A DNA stretch of 64,000 nt from NCBI RefSeq assembly GCF_001039355.2, contig NW_019776058.1, positions 1 through 64,000 on the forward strand, in the 5' to 3' direction. The notes beneath the pieces are model-generated. The model ran no database searches. It was not told where the DNA came from and saw only the letters and a list, made by a program, of their open reading frames with translations. The stretch is from Lingula anatina. Lineage: Eukaryota > Brachiopoda > Lingulata > Lingulida > Lingulidae. Both the position numbers and the translations under genes were made by a program. Positions 11,400 to 21,049 of this stretch are shown piece after piece (the first letter of the stretch is position 1; each line of letters begins with the position of its first letter).

Positions 11400-14300
11400 A
11401 TACACCAACCAAAAGACTGTAATGAAAGTTTCTAGGAAAACATTGTATCTTACAGTATCTAATTCTCAACACAAAATAATGATAATTACTGTGTACTTAC
11501 TTCTGTTGAGTATAGTCCTGTGAATGCATTACTGATCTCTGTACATTGGCCTAGATGTATTGGTAGATGGCTATGCATAATTAAATAAAATGTGCTACTT
11601 GGATTTTAATAATAATTTATGCTGTAAGACAGCTATGGATTATGCATTTTGCATGAAAGGGCAATTAATTTGTACAGACTTATGGTGTTCATTGGGTTAT
11701 ATTTTCTTATTTTCTACCTGTTTTCAGATTAAAGATGCTATGTTTGTTGCAAACAAAGAGCATAAAACCACACTGACAAGAATGGAGCAAAAATTCTTTG
11801 AGGAAAAGGTATTTGCAGTGTTTTTGTTACAAATATTTGTTGTATATTATATTAGATAATTTGATAATGATAATATTAAAGAGCTATACAAATTTTAATG
11901 GATAATAAAGTCTGTTTTTATGTAAAAGATGCATCCAGATGAAGACAATGTAAATGGGAAGAAATGCTATGATAATGTCCTTTTTTAATTTTCAGATGCG
12001 GTTGCAACAAGAGGCTAACCAGAAAATTGCAGAGCTTGCTGAGAAAGCTCACCTGGAAGCTATAGTGTAAATATATTATTAAATAATTAATGCATCTCAC
12101 AGAATTGTTTTATACATATGTAGGCCATTGCATTGCTATTTACATGAACAATGCAGTGGTTAAATTTTACTTCTCAAAAATTTATAAGAAATAAAACAAC
12201 ATTCAGCATACAAAAATGAAATAGGTTATACTGACACATCTAATTTATATTTGTTTATTTTATTTTCATTTCTTTATTATTATTATTATTATTATTATTA
12301 TTTTAGAAATCTTGATGAAACAACAAGGTCAATCTACAAGGAAAATGTGAGGCTGTCAGAAGCATTGGGCTTTCACGTCAAAGAAAGTGATGAGCTCAGA
12401 TCTAGAAAGAAAAAACTGGAGGAAGAAAACGAGCATTTGACAGGAGAAAAGGAACTGCACGAAGCTCTTGTGCAAGAGAAAGTCATAAAATCTAAGCAAC
12501 AAAAACAGGCTTTGAAAGAGGTTGGCATACAGTGCTTTAGATCAAAAATTTTAATATACTCCCTCCCCACCTATTTGTAAATAACTTTCTTGTGTATTTC
12601 TTGTATGTTGGTTAATATTATACCATGTGGTAATGATGACAATGACAAACACATTATAATATAGGTTCATTGATATTTGGCACTTTTAGTTTACATAGAT
12701 TTTTGCCAAACTCATTGACAAACAAGATTTTGCACCTATTTTACCTTTACTAATTGACCAGGTAATCAAAACCATTTATCTAAAAAAAAATGTAGGTATC
12801 ATTTAGGTTATGTTGAGATGATAATATTTGTGTTCTTTTTCCAGCAACAAGAAAAAATCCAGACATTGGAACAGTCACTGAGCCATGTGGTTAGGGAATT
12901 TGAGCGAGACAGACAAGCCTTGATTGAAAAGTTTCAAATAGAAAATGAATCCAGCAAAAATGAAATTGTCAAACTCCAAAGGACTGTTGAATTAAAAACA
13001 AAAGAGATGAACAAAGTTAAAAGACTAGCTAGAAACATTCTAGACCAAAGAACACAGATTGAGCGATTTTTCTTGGAAGCACTGGAAAATGTGAAATCTG
13101 AAATAGCTGCAAACCAGTAAGTTGTTACAGCTTTTATATTTAATTTCATGCATTCTTTCATTCATTCATTCAAGTTTCTTTTCCTTGCCACATTCTAACA
13201 TATAAAATATAATGTTATCAAAGTCATATATTCATTTTATGCTGTGATGCCATCTTTTCATATTTCCTACAAATTCAAGTTATTGATTCCCTAGATATAT
13301 CTCTATCACCTAATGCAAAGTATAAAAGCTGTATGCTTTTTGAATACAGATTAAATCTATTGGTTATAGTTTTTAAAAATCTATATTCTCATGAACAGTT
13401 TGAGGAAACGGATTCCACAGTAAGTAAAATTATCCCAATAACGACCAATAATGTACAGCAATGCCTGCATGCACCTCATTCCTCAGTATTACACTCAGTC
13501 TGTTATTATAGCGAAAACTGTGATATCCAGCATGTTTATATTACCAGTCAAACACAGTCCTTTCATTTCATATCATATTAGAATACTTAGGTGTATATAT
13601 AAGCCAAGGACTACATCCTGAGCATCCCTTCCCCTCCCCTCCCATATGCATACCACTCCCCTGTGTCAAATCAATATAAATAGTGCACTACCTAAAGAGA
13701 TACAAGATTGTGACATAGCACGTACATGATAATCTGGTAGAAAATAATGACATATAAATGATCCCATTCTTAATTGGATCAGGAACTAACACAGAGGTTT
13801 TATTAGAAATTTGAGATACTGCAATATAACAGAATTATTTGAAAGAGATAATTGGCAGATGCTAAAGACTAATGGTTTATCATCTCGTTTTAGATTACAA
13901 TACAAAAAGGATGCCCATGCTGCCTACCAACAAAGAATGTTAGCGGCCCATGCTGGAAGAGGAGAATATCCAAAGATCAGAACGTTCCACAAATCTGAAA
14001 ACAGCACCAACAGTGTCTTCCAAGACTTGGAGGCAGCTCAGAGATTGTAAGTAATACAAATATTCTCTCTGTACATCAGAACTTGTTTTGGTCCAAATTC
14101 ACAGTGTTACAAAGTGAAAGAAGAGAGAAAGCATTGATCAAAACAGTACATGCAGCAGGCTTCTGTAGGATGTAATGCAATCAGTTAATCAGTGAACATT
14201 CAGTTTAAGTGAGGAGCTGATTGCAATTACTTCAGGTTTACCATAACAATACTGTGGTTTCTGCATAACATGCTACAATCAACCTTCTGTCCACTTTGTG

Positions 14301-15742
14301 ATGTCACTTTGATCAAACCAGTTTTGGCTGATGACAACAGAGCCATAGTGTTAGTCTGGGTTGGAATTACATACTAATTCTTTTAGTTATTTCTTGAAAT
14401 ATGTGTTGTATATGATGTTGTTAATTTTTGCTGAACCTCTTTAAGTATTTTGAAATCTTTTCTTTTATTTCTGTAAATTACTAACACACATACATGTATT
14501 TTGTGGTCATTTTAAACCAGACAGGACAAAAAGTAAGTAGAATGTGAATGTTGTACTTGCTTGCCCAAAGTTATACCTGCAGGTCCCGTATGTTTCAATC
14601 TTGAATTGTTATACCCCATCCTATAAATTGCGCTTCTTTTGTGTCAATTTAACTCCCCCCCCCCTCCTTGGGTGTAGCTTCTTCTTAGTGGCAAGATTTA
14701 CAAATTTGTTCTACATGAAATCAAGAATCCATTACTATTCCATTGATGTTGAATTTTGGTGACATTTTGATATATATAGGTAAAACAGGCAAATTTTAGT
14801 TAGGTTGCCATGCTAATGGCTCTAGCAGATGACTTGAATGAGTTAAAGTAGTTTCAACCCTTCATTGTATCATGGATTTTTACTAAATAATTACTGAATA
14901 TTTTTAACAATACCTTTGACATCACTCTGATTTATTCTATGATCCAAAACAGCATGTAATTATAATTAAATTGAATTCTTCAGAAACTTACCCTTGATGA
15001 TGACGAATCCAACAAAATGGAAGATGTATCAGAAATAAAACCCATTTTGTAATTCTTCAGTTCCATCTGTGCCAGCTCTTTGGCTTTTAATCTATTTAAC
15101 AAGAGCAGAGATATAGCTCAAACACAAACCCACATTCTGTCTACATAAATATTTCATTACTGTTATTATTATATAAAGCATGTTTTTTGTTGAACCAGGA
15201 GAGTATTGATAATCCAAATTGTGAAATATTTTGACTATTTTGTTGTTTGTCACATGTATTTCCTACAGTACAAATAAAGGGTGGATAGTCAAAAAGTCTA
15301 ATTAAAGCTACTCATTAATGAATAATAGTTAGTGAGATCAATAATTTATCTGAGTGATTCATTTTCAGCCTATGAAATTATATCAAATATTTAAGAAAAA
15401 TGTCTCATTTGACACAATTATAAACCATTTGACTGGATAACGTAACCCTTTTTTGCAACACAGGTACATGTTATATCCCACTTATTAGATACTAAATAGA
15501 TCAGGCAGTAACCAAGGAGTATAAACATACAAGCATTGGTGTATATGTATATTTTTGTCATTCAGTAGCATACATACACCATACATAATTCATAGGTTGG
15601 CAGTATTTCAAAATTTTATTACCTCATGTGATATATGAATACACTCTTGATGTTGCATAAGATTATTCAATCTGTGAAAGATTTTAATCAGCTGGGGGCC
15701 TGTCTCTGAAGGCATAACAGTAGATAGATACAGTAGATACAT

Positions 15743-15781
<39 letters not shown>

Positions 15782-16496
15782 AAGTTGTTATTCATTATCC
15801 TTGTAGGCTGGACTTGTCAGGCCAAGTGGACATCAGTGACCTGACCTGGGAGCAGAAAGAGAAGGTTCTGAGGACTTTGTTTGCCAAAATGAACGGAACC
15901 AAGAAAGAAGCTGCAGCCACGCCCACAAGGTCCCGCACTGCATTTCCTGCCATACAAACTGGACACGGGATGCTTAGTATCACACAGCAGTAGGTGTAAA
16001 CCTAGACAGCTTAATGCAGTATCTGTAAAATAAAATGCTAGAATCTAATCAGAGCATGTCAAACGTTCAGTAGTCAGTTTTGACCATTTGTAATCACCCC
16101 CAGTTTTTCTGTTCTGTCTTTTCAACAAATCTTAACCCTGAGTAAGAGCATCATCTGATCACCTCCACCAATGACAAATTTTTACTGAGATAGTGAAAAT
16201 AACCATGCAAGTACTTGTATATTCTGGGGGGGAGGTAATTAAGTCATAACACCATGTCTTTGAAATTCAGGGTCAAATCCCATTCTCAACCCCTTTCTAT
16301 TCTCACTCATAATTTTGAGAAATGCCTACACCTCTGCCCTTGTTACAGGTCTGTAGAAGAAGACTATGATGCTGACCATACCTTCCTGACCCAGGCAGAC
16401 GTGGGAGGTAAAGATGGCCAAGATGGCGTCCTCGGCATTCCAGACGTCAGAACGGCCTTCCAGGAAGACAGCAGAGCTGTGGAGACTGTTACTTGA
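1769..16496 (+). CDS. BBOF1: Basal body-orientation factor 1 (BBOF1/CCDC176)
   Basis: Coiled-coil ciliary protein (DUF4515) that aligns basal bodies in multiciliated cells. Twelve coding exons join in frame: 1769-1821, 5657-5770, 6026-6149, 6417-6482, 6703-6846, 11728-11808, 11996-12066, 12307-12520, 12845-13116, 13894-14046, 15807-15989, 16349-16496. They sum to 540 residues plus TGA (human about 529). The start is a Lys/Gly-rich leader as in the family. Strong matches include KTKDQEKDEG, NKVKRLARNILDQRTQIERF, EYPKIRTFHK and DLTWEQKEKVLRTLFAKMNG. Nearly all the chain is charged heptad coiled coil. The exon 5 donor (GTGGGC) is weak, but reading frame and family alignment support it. Intron 1 hosts a lectin gene and intron 5 a large transposon. 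The 3' end converges on SLC29A3. Confidence 0.95.
1822..3517. other. BBOF1 intron 1, 5' part: no gene seen
   Basis: AT-rich non-coding sequence. It holds a (GA)n microsatellite at 1852-1879 just after the BBOF1 exon 1 donor, an AAT/ATA-rich run near 2150-2185, and presumably the promoter of the nested lectin gene. No conserved coding segment recognised. Confidence 0.6.
1852..1879. repeat. (GA)n microsatellite
   Basis: Uninterrupted GA run of about 14 units, 30 bp downstream of the BBOF1 exon 1 splice donor. Confidence 0.95.
3518..4649 (+). CDS. Secreted C-type lectin, nested in BBOF1 intron 1 (possible frameshift)
   Basis: Three exons: 3518-3783, 4009-4194, 4411-4649 (stop TGA). The ATG at 3518 begins a classic signal peptide (MALLLFTIFALLLPLTLSYS), but that frame stops at 3596. 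The mature chain is read one base over from about 3570: a CDC motif, a short coiled coil (MESKNKFLQTTLTNLQ..) and then a full C-type lectin domain. The domain has six cysteines (TCPGG, SCYKF, REC, EDC, VEC, YIC) and the WND motif. The sugar-specificity position reads NPD rather than EPN or QPD, so ligand is unknown. Either a 1-bp indel or a 43-nt intron (3591-3633, GT..AG) would reconcile the frames. The gene lies on the same strand as its host. Expected role is extracellular glycan binding, perhaps innate immunity. Confidence 0.75.
4650..5656. other. BBOF1 intron 1, 3' part, with lectin 3' UTR
   Basis: Non-coding and AT-rich. Holds candidate lectin poly(A) signals (AATAAA at 5093-5098 and again near 5293) and a poly-T tract near 5389-5402. 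No further gene seen before the BBOF1 exon 2 acceptor. Confidence 0.6.
4758..4780. repeat. Perfect short inverted repeat
   Basis: ACTAGATACT, a 3-nt loop ACT, then the exact reverse complement. It lies about 110 bp after the lectin stop codon, in its 3' UTR. Confidence 0.85.
5694..5707. promoter_or_regulatory. Perfect X-box-like palindrome inside BBOF1 coding exon 2
   Basis: GTTGCCATAGCAAC fits the RFX X-box consensus at every position but lies in coding sequence, encoding V-A-I-A-T. It is reported as a sequence match; regulatory use is unproven. Confidence 0.4.
6606..6627. repeat. (AT)n microsatellite
   Basis: About 11 AT units in BBOF1 intron 4. Confidence 0.9.
6847..7235. other. BBOF1 intron 5, sequence before the foldback element
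   Basis: Nothing recognised. A 71-codon open frame at 6958-7173 has no recognisable similarity and is treated as chance. Confidence 0.5.
7236..7802 (+). repeat. Left inverted arm of foldback element
   Basis: Pairs with 10679-11254. It contains two copies of a ~70-bp motif (about 7425-7497 and 7588-7660; core 'caaatgaagtgtct'). A third, more diverged copy starts at about 7800-7870, just past the arm. Confidence 0.8.
8395..9450 (-). pseudogene. Degenerate Tc1/mariner-type transposase
   Basis: Read on minus, pieces of a Tc1-like transposase follow in order but in shifting frames with stops. First comes an N-terminal helix-turn-helix (QKQTAIARQLNLSQGAVSNV, 9330-9270) with the family's GRPK element. 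Next is FTDEAGF near 8970, the probable first catalytic Asp, then QDNARPHHA near 8670 (second Asp) and NSIENLW near 8590 (catalytic Glu). The C-terminus resembles MRALVAARRGCTRCY near 8450. Stop codons and frame changes make it non-functional as assembled. The DD34E grouping is inferred from the motifs and spacing. The matching terminal repeats of this Tc1 copy were not identified. Confidence 0.85.
9598..9621. repeat. Short inverted repeat
   Basis: gatcacaa..ttgtgatc palindrome around tgtcg, upstream of the Tc1-like transposase remnant. It may be part of that element's terminal region, which I could not delimit. The stretch 9622-10005 beyond it is AT-rich with nothing recognised. Confidence 0.5.
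10006..10585. mobile_element. Short DNA element with CAGNGGCGGATYYAG ends, interrupted by a gap
   Basis: Left end CAGTGGCGGATTTAGAGG and right end CCTGGATCCGCCTCTG are inverted repeats of about 16 bp. The interior is mostly Ns plus about 170 bp of real sequence. Flanks ctaacc and ctcacc could be a degenerate target duplication but do not match exactly. Ends of this type are common on non-autonomous DNA transposons in animals. The superfamily is not assigned. Confidence 0.6.
10027..10402. other. Assembly gap (376 N)
   Basis: Run of N bases inside the short DNA element. Open frames spanning it are artefacts. Confidence 1.
10679..11254 (-). repeat. Right inverted arm of foldback element
   Basis: Inverted counterpart of 7236-7802, containing two inverted copies of the ~70-bp motif at about 10811-10890 and 10995-11065. 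Confidence 0.8.
11268..11303. repeat. Perfect 17-bp-arm hairpin
   Basis: CCAAGAAGTTATAATGA, a TC spacer, then the exact reverse complement. It is immediately outside the right arm of the foldback element and each side is bordered by a copy of ACAGAC or its near relative. Confidence 0.9.
11304..11727. other. BBOF1 intron 5, end
   Basis: (TG)n microsatellite at 11362-11397. Otherwise nothing seen before the exon 6 acceptor. Confidence 0.6.
11362..11397. repeat. (TG)n microsatellite
   Basis: About 18 uninterrupted TG units. Confidence 0.95.
12275..12303. repeat. (ATT)n microsatellite forming an exon acceptor tract
   Basis: Nine or more ATT units running directly into ttttag, the acceptor of BBOF1 exon 8. 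The usual polypyrimidine tract is replaced by the repeat. Confidence 0.9.
12521..13893. other. BBOF1 introns 8 and 9 (exon 9 at 12845-13116 lies between)
   Basis: AT-rich intronic sequence. A short ATTC repeat lies near 13145-13172. The open frame at 13333-13581 has no recognisable similarity. Nothing else supported. Confidence 0.5.
14047..15806. other. BBOF1 intron 10
   Basis: Contains a GATA microsatellite (15721-15780) close to the exon 11 acceptor and a possible 12-nt microexon (14521-14532). It also has an acceptor-like site before an open 22-codon stretch ending in TAA (14984-15052). No supported gene. Confidence 0.5.
15721..15780. repeat. (GATA)n microsatellite
   Basis: Imperfect at first, then about nine perfect GATA units, ending 26 bp before BBOF1 exon 11. 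Confidence 0.95.
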
Positions 16497-17133
16497 AAAA
16501 AATCTTGAGAAGTGAAAAACATTTCTTTGAAGCAAAAATTGAAGCAAGTAGTAATAGTGGTAGTGGTAGACAAGTTAAGTCTGCTACTTGAGAAAATGTT
16601 TTGGGAAATCCTGGACAAGTTAGAAAATTTTATTGTAGTAAAATGAATCCAGAGGATTCATGATGTACGTGTACCAAATTCCTTTGCGATGTATTTACCA
16701 GGGTTAAAGTGCCTGTATCCAATGGGTCTGGTAAAATCTTTAGATATTTCTCCATTGACTGATGTCACTAAATCCCTCCCGATTCTAATAAAAGTGCTAT
16801 TGCATTTACATCAAATAATACATGATATATTAATAAATATCTGCTGCAGTAATTTTGATAACTTAATGTTTGACTACAAATGTAAAGCTTATTTTTATTT
16901 TTACTTTGCATTATGTTTGTCATGCTGCTGCTTTGTCTGAAATGGGTATGTCTGCTGATGTATATACTAGTAGTTATTTGTAAAAGTACACCTGCACATT
17001 TATAGTCATGATTGCCATCACACGCACACATATATATATGTGTACAAAATACAGACTTAAACATGTAATTGTGATTTAAATGAAGAAGCTGAATTTGTAA
17101 TTTTGATGTGTTAAAAAATCATAACAATACTGA

Positions 17134-17139
17134 AATAAA
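17134..17139 (+). terminator. BBOF1 candidate poly(A) signal
   Basis: AATAAA about 640 bp after the BBOF1 stop codon, the first canonical signal I see downstream on that strand. Confidence 0.55.
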
Positions 17140-17177
17140 TAAGACGTACATCTAATGTATTCAGTTAGTTATAGTCA

Positions 17178-17183
17178 TTTATT
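17178..17183 (-). terminator. SLC29A3 candidate poly(A) signal
   Basis: TTTATT on plus, which is AATAAA on minus, about 975 bp after the SLC29A3 stop codon. Confidence 0.45.
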
Positions 17184-18156
17184 TTAAGAAATCAATTTTT
17201 AAAATATAATTACAACTACATGAGCAGAGAAGGATATTTTCATCAATACAGTCCATAAAATAGTTTCTTTTATTGATCATGTATAGCAATAGGCAGTCTT
17301 TTTTTTTAATTAATTAAAAATACCTGACAAGATTCAAAGGGCTCTTCAAAGAATTCGTATTACCCATAATTACATCTTAAACAACTGCATAGCCATAAAA
17401 CCCTCAAAATCCTAACACAAGTTTTTAAGAATTGCATGATCTCCAGGTTTCAAAAATATTCTGTGCACAAACTGAAGTTGATGTTATTTAGCATATTTGT
17501 CATCTATCCATTACAATATGTCATATATGATATAAGGGGGAATTATACCTACAAGCTGGCTCTACATCACTCATTCAAAATCACTTTATCAGTAGATGTT
17601 TTACCATTACATTAACATTAAATCTTGAGTTCATTTCACTGGAGACTTGGATCATCCACTAAAAATTTTATATCCGAAATGATAAAAAAATTCTCGTTGT
17701 ACTNTCTAAGTGGTCCAGTCTTAAATAGTGGGACCTCATGATGTAAGCATACGAATCTGCTTCGATAAATGCTTGCATGTGGAGAACTTCTCTGAGAAAC
17801 TATGTCAAAGGTGTCCAACAACCCATGGCTGTTCCTGACGAAATGACAAATTGGACCCCTTTTCTATGGCAGGCATATAATTGGCATATTTGAAATAACA
17901 AACCCTGAGTTTTGGTCTGTAGTAGACTCTGTATTACAAATTAAACCCACCTCAGTAATGGAGACTGTAAGTTAACATCTCACTCACTACTCTCAAAATC
18001 CAGGTGAAACTGATACAAAATTGAAACAAACTAAAATCTAAATTGATGCAAACTGATCCACTGCTATGCAATTTAGTGTGAATACACGACCAAATGGCAA
18101 GCCTGCAGAGAAGTGAAAATCCAGGGTTTTGCAAATGAGAACTGAGAATATGAACT

Positions 18157-20481
18157 TCAGACCAATTTGATTAGAGCAAAGGAGAAGAGTGATCCAAGGC
18201 CCAGCCCCACTGTGAGGAACACTGACATGATAGCACCTGCTGCCTCCATGTCTCCTGCAGGGACATGCCTGAAAATAGATTTTAGAATTGTTTTAAACAA
18301 TTTACTACAGTAAAAGACTTTTTTCTTCTAATACAAAATGTCATTATTATTCCACTTTTGCAATCTTTTTCTCTTCTTCATGCTAGGTCATTATTTTACA
18401 AAATGGAATAGGCTTTCAGGGTGCTATGAAATGCATATATTACCCTCACATTAAATATCAATTGCAGATTAAAAGAAACGCTCTGAAAAATTTTGAACAG
18501 ACAATGGAAAAGAGGTAAACAGTAACAATGCTTACTTGGGGCCGTATATCATACATAATGTCCCAAGATATCCATTGGACACAGCAAAAATTAGAATGAA
18601 AACCACTGGATACACATCGCTGTCGAATACAACTGGCACCCCATGTTTTCTGGGTTGGAAATTGCACAAGAGGAAGAGTGGAATAAATCCTATTCTAAGC
18701 ACTGTCAGAATGGGTAACAAAACACTCTTCTCTTTTGGCTAAAATAAAAATACAAGACGAATTCTAAACTTCAACCTCTCCTTTGGCTAAAGGGCAATAA
18801 CAAGGTGAATTTCTTATTTCAACCAGCACCTATATCTTTTGGTTAAAATCTATTCATGTATGGTTTTTATCACAGTAATTTAAAGAACATCATGTACTTA
18901 CAACTCTTGTTTTAGCAACATGATAATCAAGTTCAAAAAGTAATCTGAATGCTAGACCTAAATAATTTTTTTAAAGTTTAAAAAATCAGTGTTAATAATT
19001 TCATTACAGACCAGACACTGGCACGTGAAAATGATTTATAAATTATAAATTCAAATTACTCACATACTGTACCCATCCAGCCACTGTCCTGCCTGTAAGA
19101 TCTCCAAGATTGAATAATACAAAACACACAACTGGAGTGAAATACTTCCCTGAAATGAAGGAAAAAAAGGCATCCATGAGACAAGGAAAGATTGCCTTTA
19201 ATGTGATTGTTAAAAACAATTTTGAAAATCATAAATCTGCAAAAAAATGAAAAAATAAAAAATCAGTTCTTGCATTTCATCTAGCAGATAAGGTACTTGC
19301 CATTTAATGACAGAGATTCCAAAAGATTATCTTTGACTGGACTGTTAAAAACAATGTTAAAAAACCATGAATATAAAAAAAATCACCATGAGCAGTCTAG
19401 TTAAGGTATTTACCATTTAATGAAAGAGATTCAGAGGGCCCTGCCACAGATTCTGTGTGAGAAATGATGGCTGGGAAAACTGATAATGTGACGAAGAAAA
19501 CCAATAAAACAGATGTTCCTAGCACCCATACCTGTAATATAAAGAGGAATTTTAGTTGAACTTTTAAAAAAACTTAGCATTTTTTTTTTTTTTTTTTTTT
19601 GACAATTAAACTTGTAGTGGCGAATTAAGTTATCAAAGTCTCCATGATCAAAAATTACACAAACCACACCTGAGTTTTAGCTTTTGAATCATTTTAATAA
19701 CAGAAAATATCTTAACTGAATATTTCCTGTTCATCAATTCAGCAAAACATATTTTTCCTTGCATAATATAAATACTTCCATAAAAACAAATAATTATCTA
19801 TCTAGAAAATACCAGATCTGCCATAAACCTTACCCTTTTCAGAATTATTCTAAAATGAGTCTTTTGATGAACAGTATGATCTACTATGGGCTGGCTCCCA
19901 TTTATACTTTCCAGGGATTCATCATCTAAAATATAACATAAGACAAATACAAGATGTGAGTAACTAAGGAAATTGATTATTTTATCAGAAAATGCAGAGC
20001 ATTGAAAAAAGGCTCTTTATTTACTCTGTTAAAACTGAAAACATTTTCACATGTGAAATCTTTTGACATCAATAAATTTCAAAAGAATATTAACAGGAAC
20101 AAGTTATCTAAGAAATAAAAAAATAAATGCTATATCATCATGCACTAAAAGATAAAATGCATAAAAAGAAAAGCCTACTTTCTTCAGGTCCATCATAGTT
20201 AATAGGCATTACATCACCGTTAGGCTGAGGCTCTATGCTTTCTACTGTTTCTTTTAGTGGATAATCTAAACGAAAGAGTTAAACTATTCTATACATGGCT
20301 CACTCTCTTTTTTTTTCTTTCTTATTTCCCCTTCAATTAGTTGACATTTTATTTACTGTAAGCCAAATGAATTTGGTTGTTAATAAAGGCAAAAAAAAAA
20401 GAAAATAATAATATTTTCTTACTGCAAACATACCTGTAGAGTTAGGAACAAAAGCTTCTTTAAGTTGATAGTTGACGCATT

Positions 20482-20525
<44 letters not shown>

Positions 20526-21007
20526 AGGTTAGTAAAACAAATGACCACTTAAACTAACAAGCACAAGCCACACAAGCATAAGAAAACAGACATTTGGAGT
20601 GTTATCACTACAAGATATTAAATGTGTTCTATAAAGATATGCAATAGATAAGATACAAAGTGCACTAATACAAATATTAGTTTTTTGTTTGTTTTTTTTG
20701 TGGTCATTCAACTAGATTCATAATAATGTGATGAAGATCTCACCTTTAATTTCTAAATAATATCTTGCAAATTTCTGAAAAATAATAAGGGAATTCTCAG
20801 TATAACAAGCTCTGAAATAATTTAAAAAAATAATAACCTTTGTCTTTGAATGAAATACAGGTATCTTGTGTTTGGCTGGGTTAAAAGTATAATGACAAAA
20901 TTCAGTGATACTAGTGTATTCTTTCAGAGATGTAAATTCTTGACACTGCATTAATTTATGTTTTCATGGTAGTACAACTTATCATCACACATCTCATTAG
21001 TAGTTAT

Positions 21008-21049
<42 letters not shown>

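Larger units (their letters stand above)
16497..18156. other. Convergent 3' UTR region of BBOF1 and SLC29A3
   Basis: No coding exon seen. The BBOF1 poly(A) signal is at 17134-17139, and a minus-strand signal for SLC29A3 is at 17178-17183. The two transcripts would therefore end within a few tens of bases of each other. A single N lies at 17704 in the SLC29A3 3' UTR. Confidence 0.65.

Noticed and set aside
14984-15052. Possible alternative terminal exon of BBOF1 (22 open codons after an acceptor-like site, ending TAA)
   Set aside because: Its frame does not match the phase of BBOF1 exon 10, and the main model through exons 11-12 aligns with human BBOF1 to the end.
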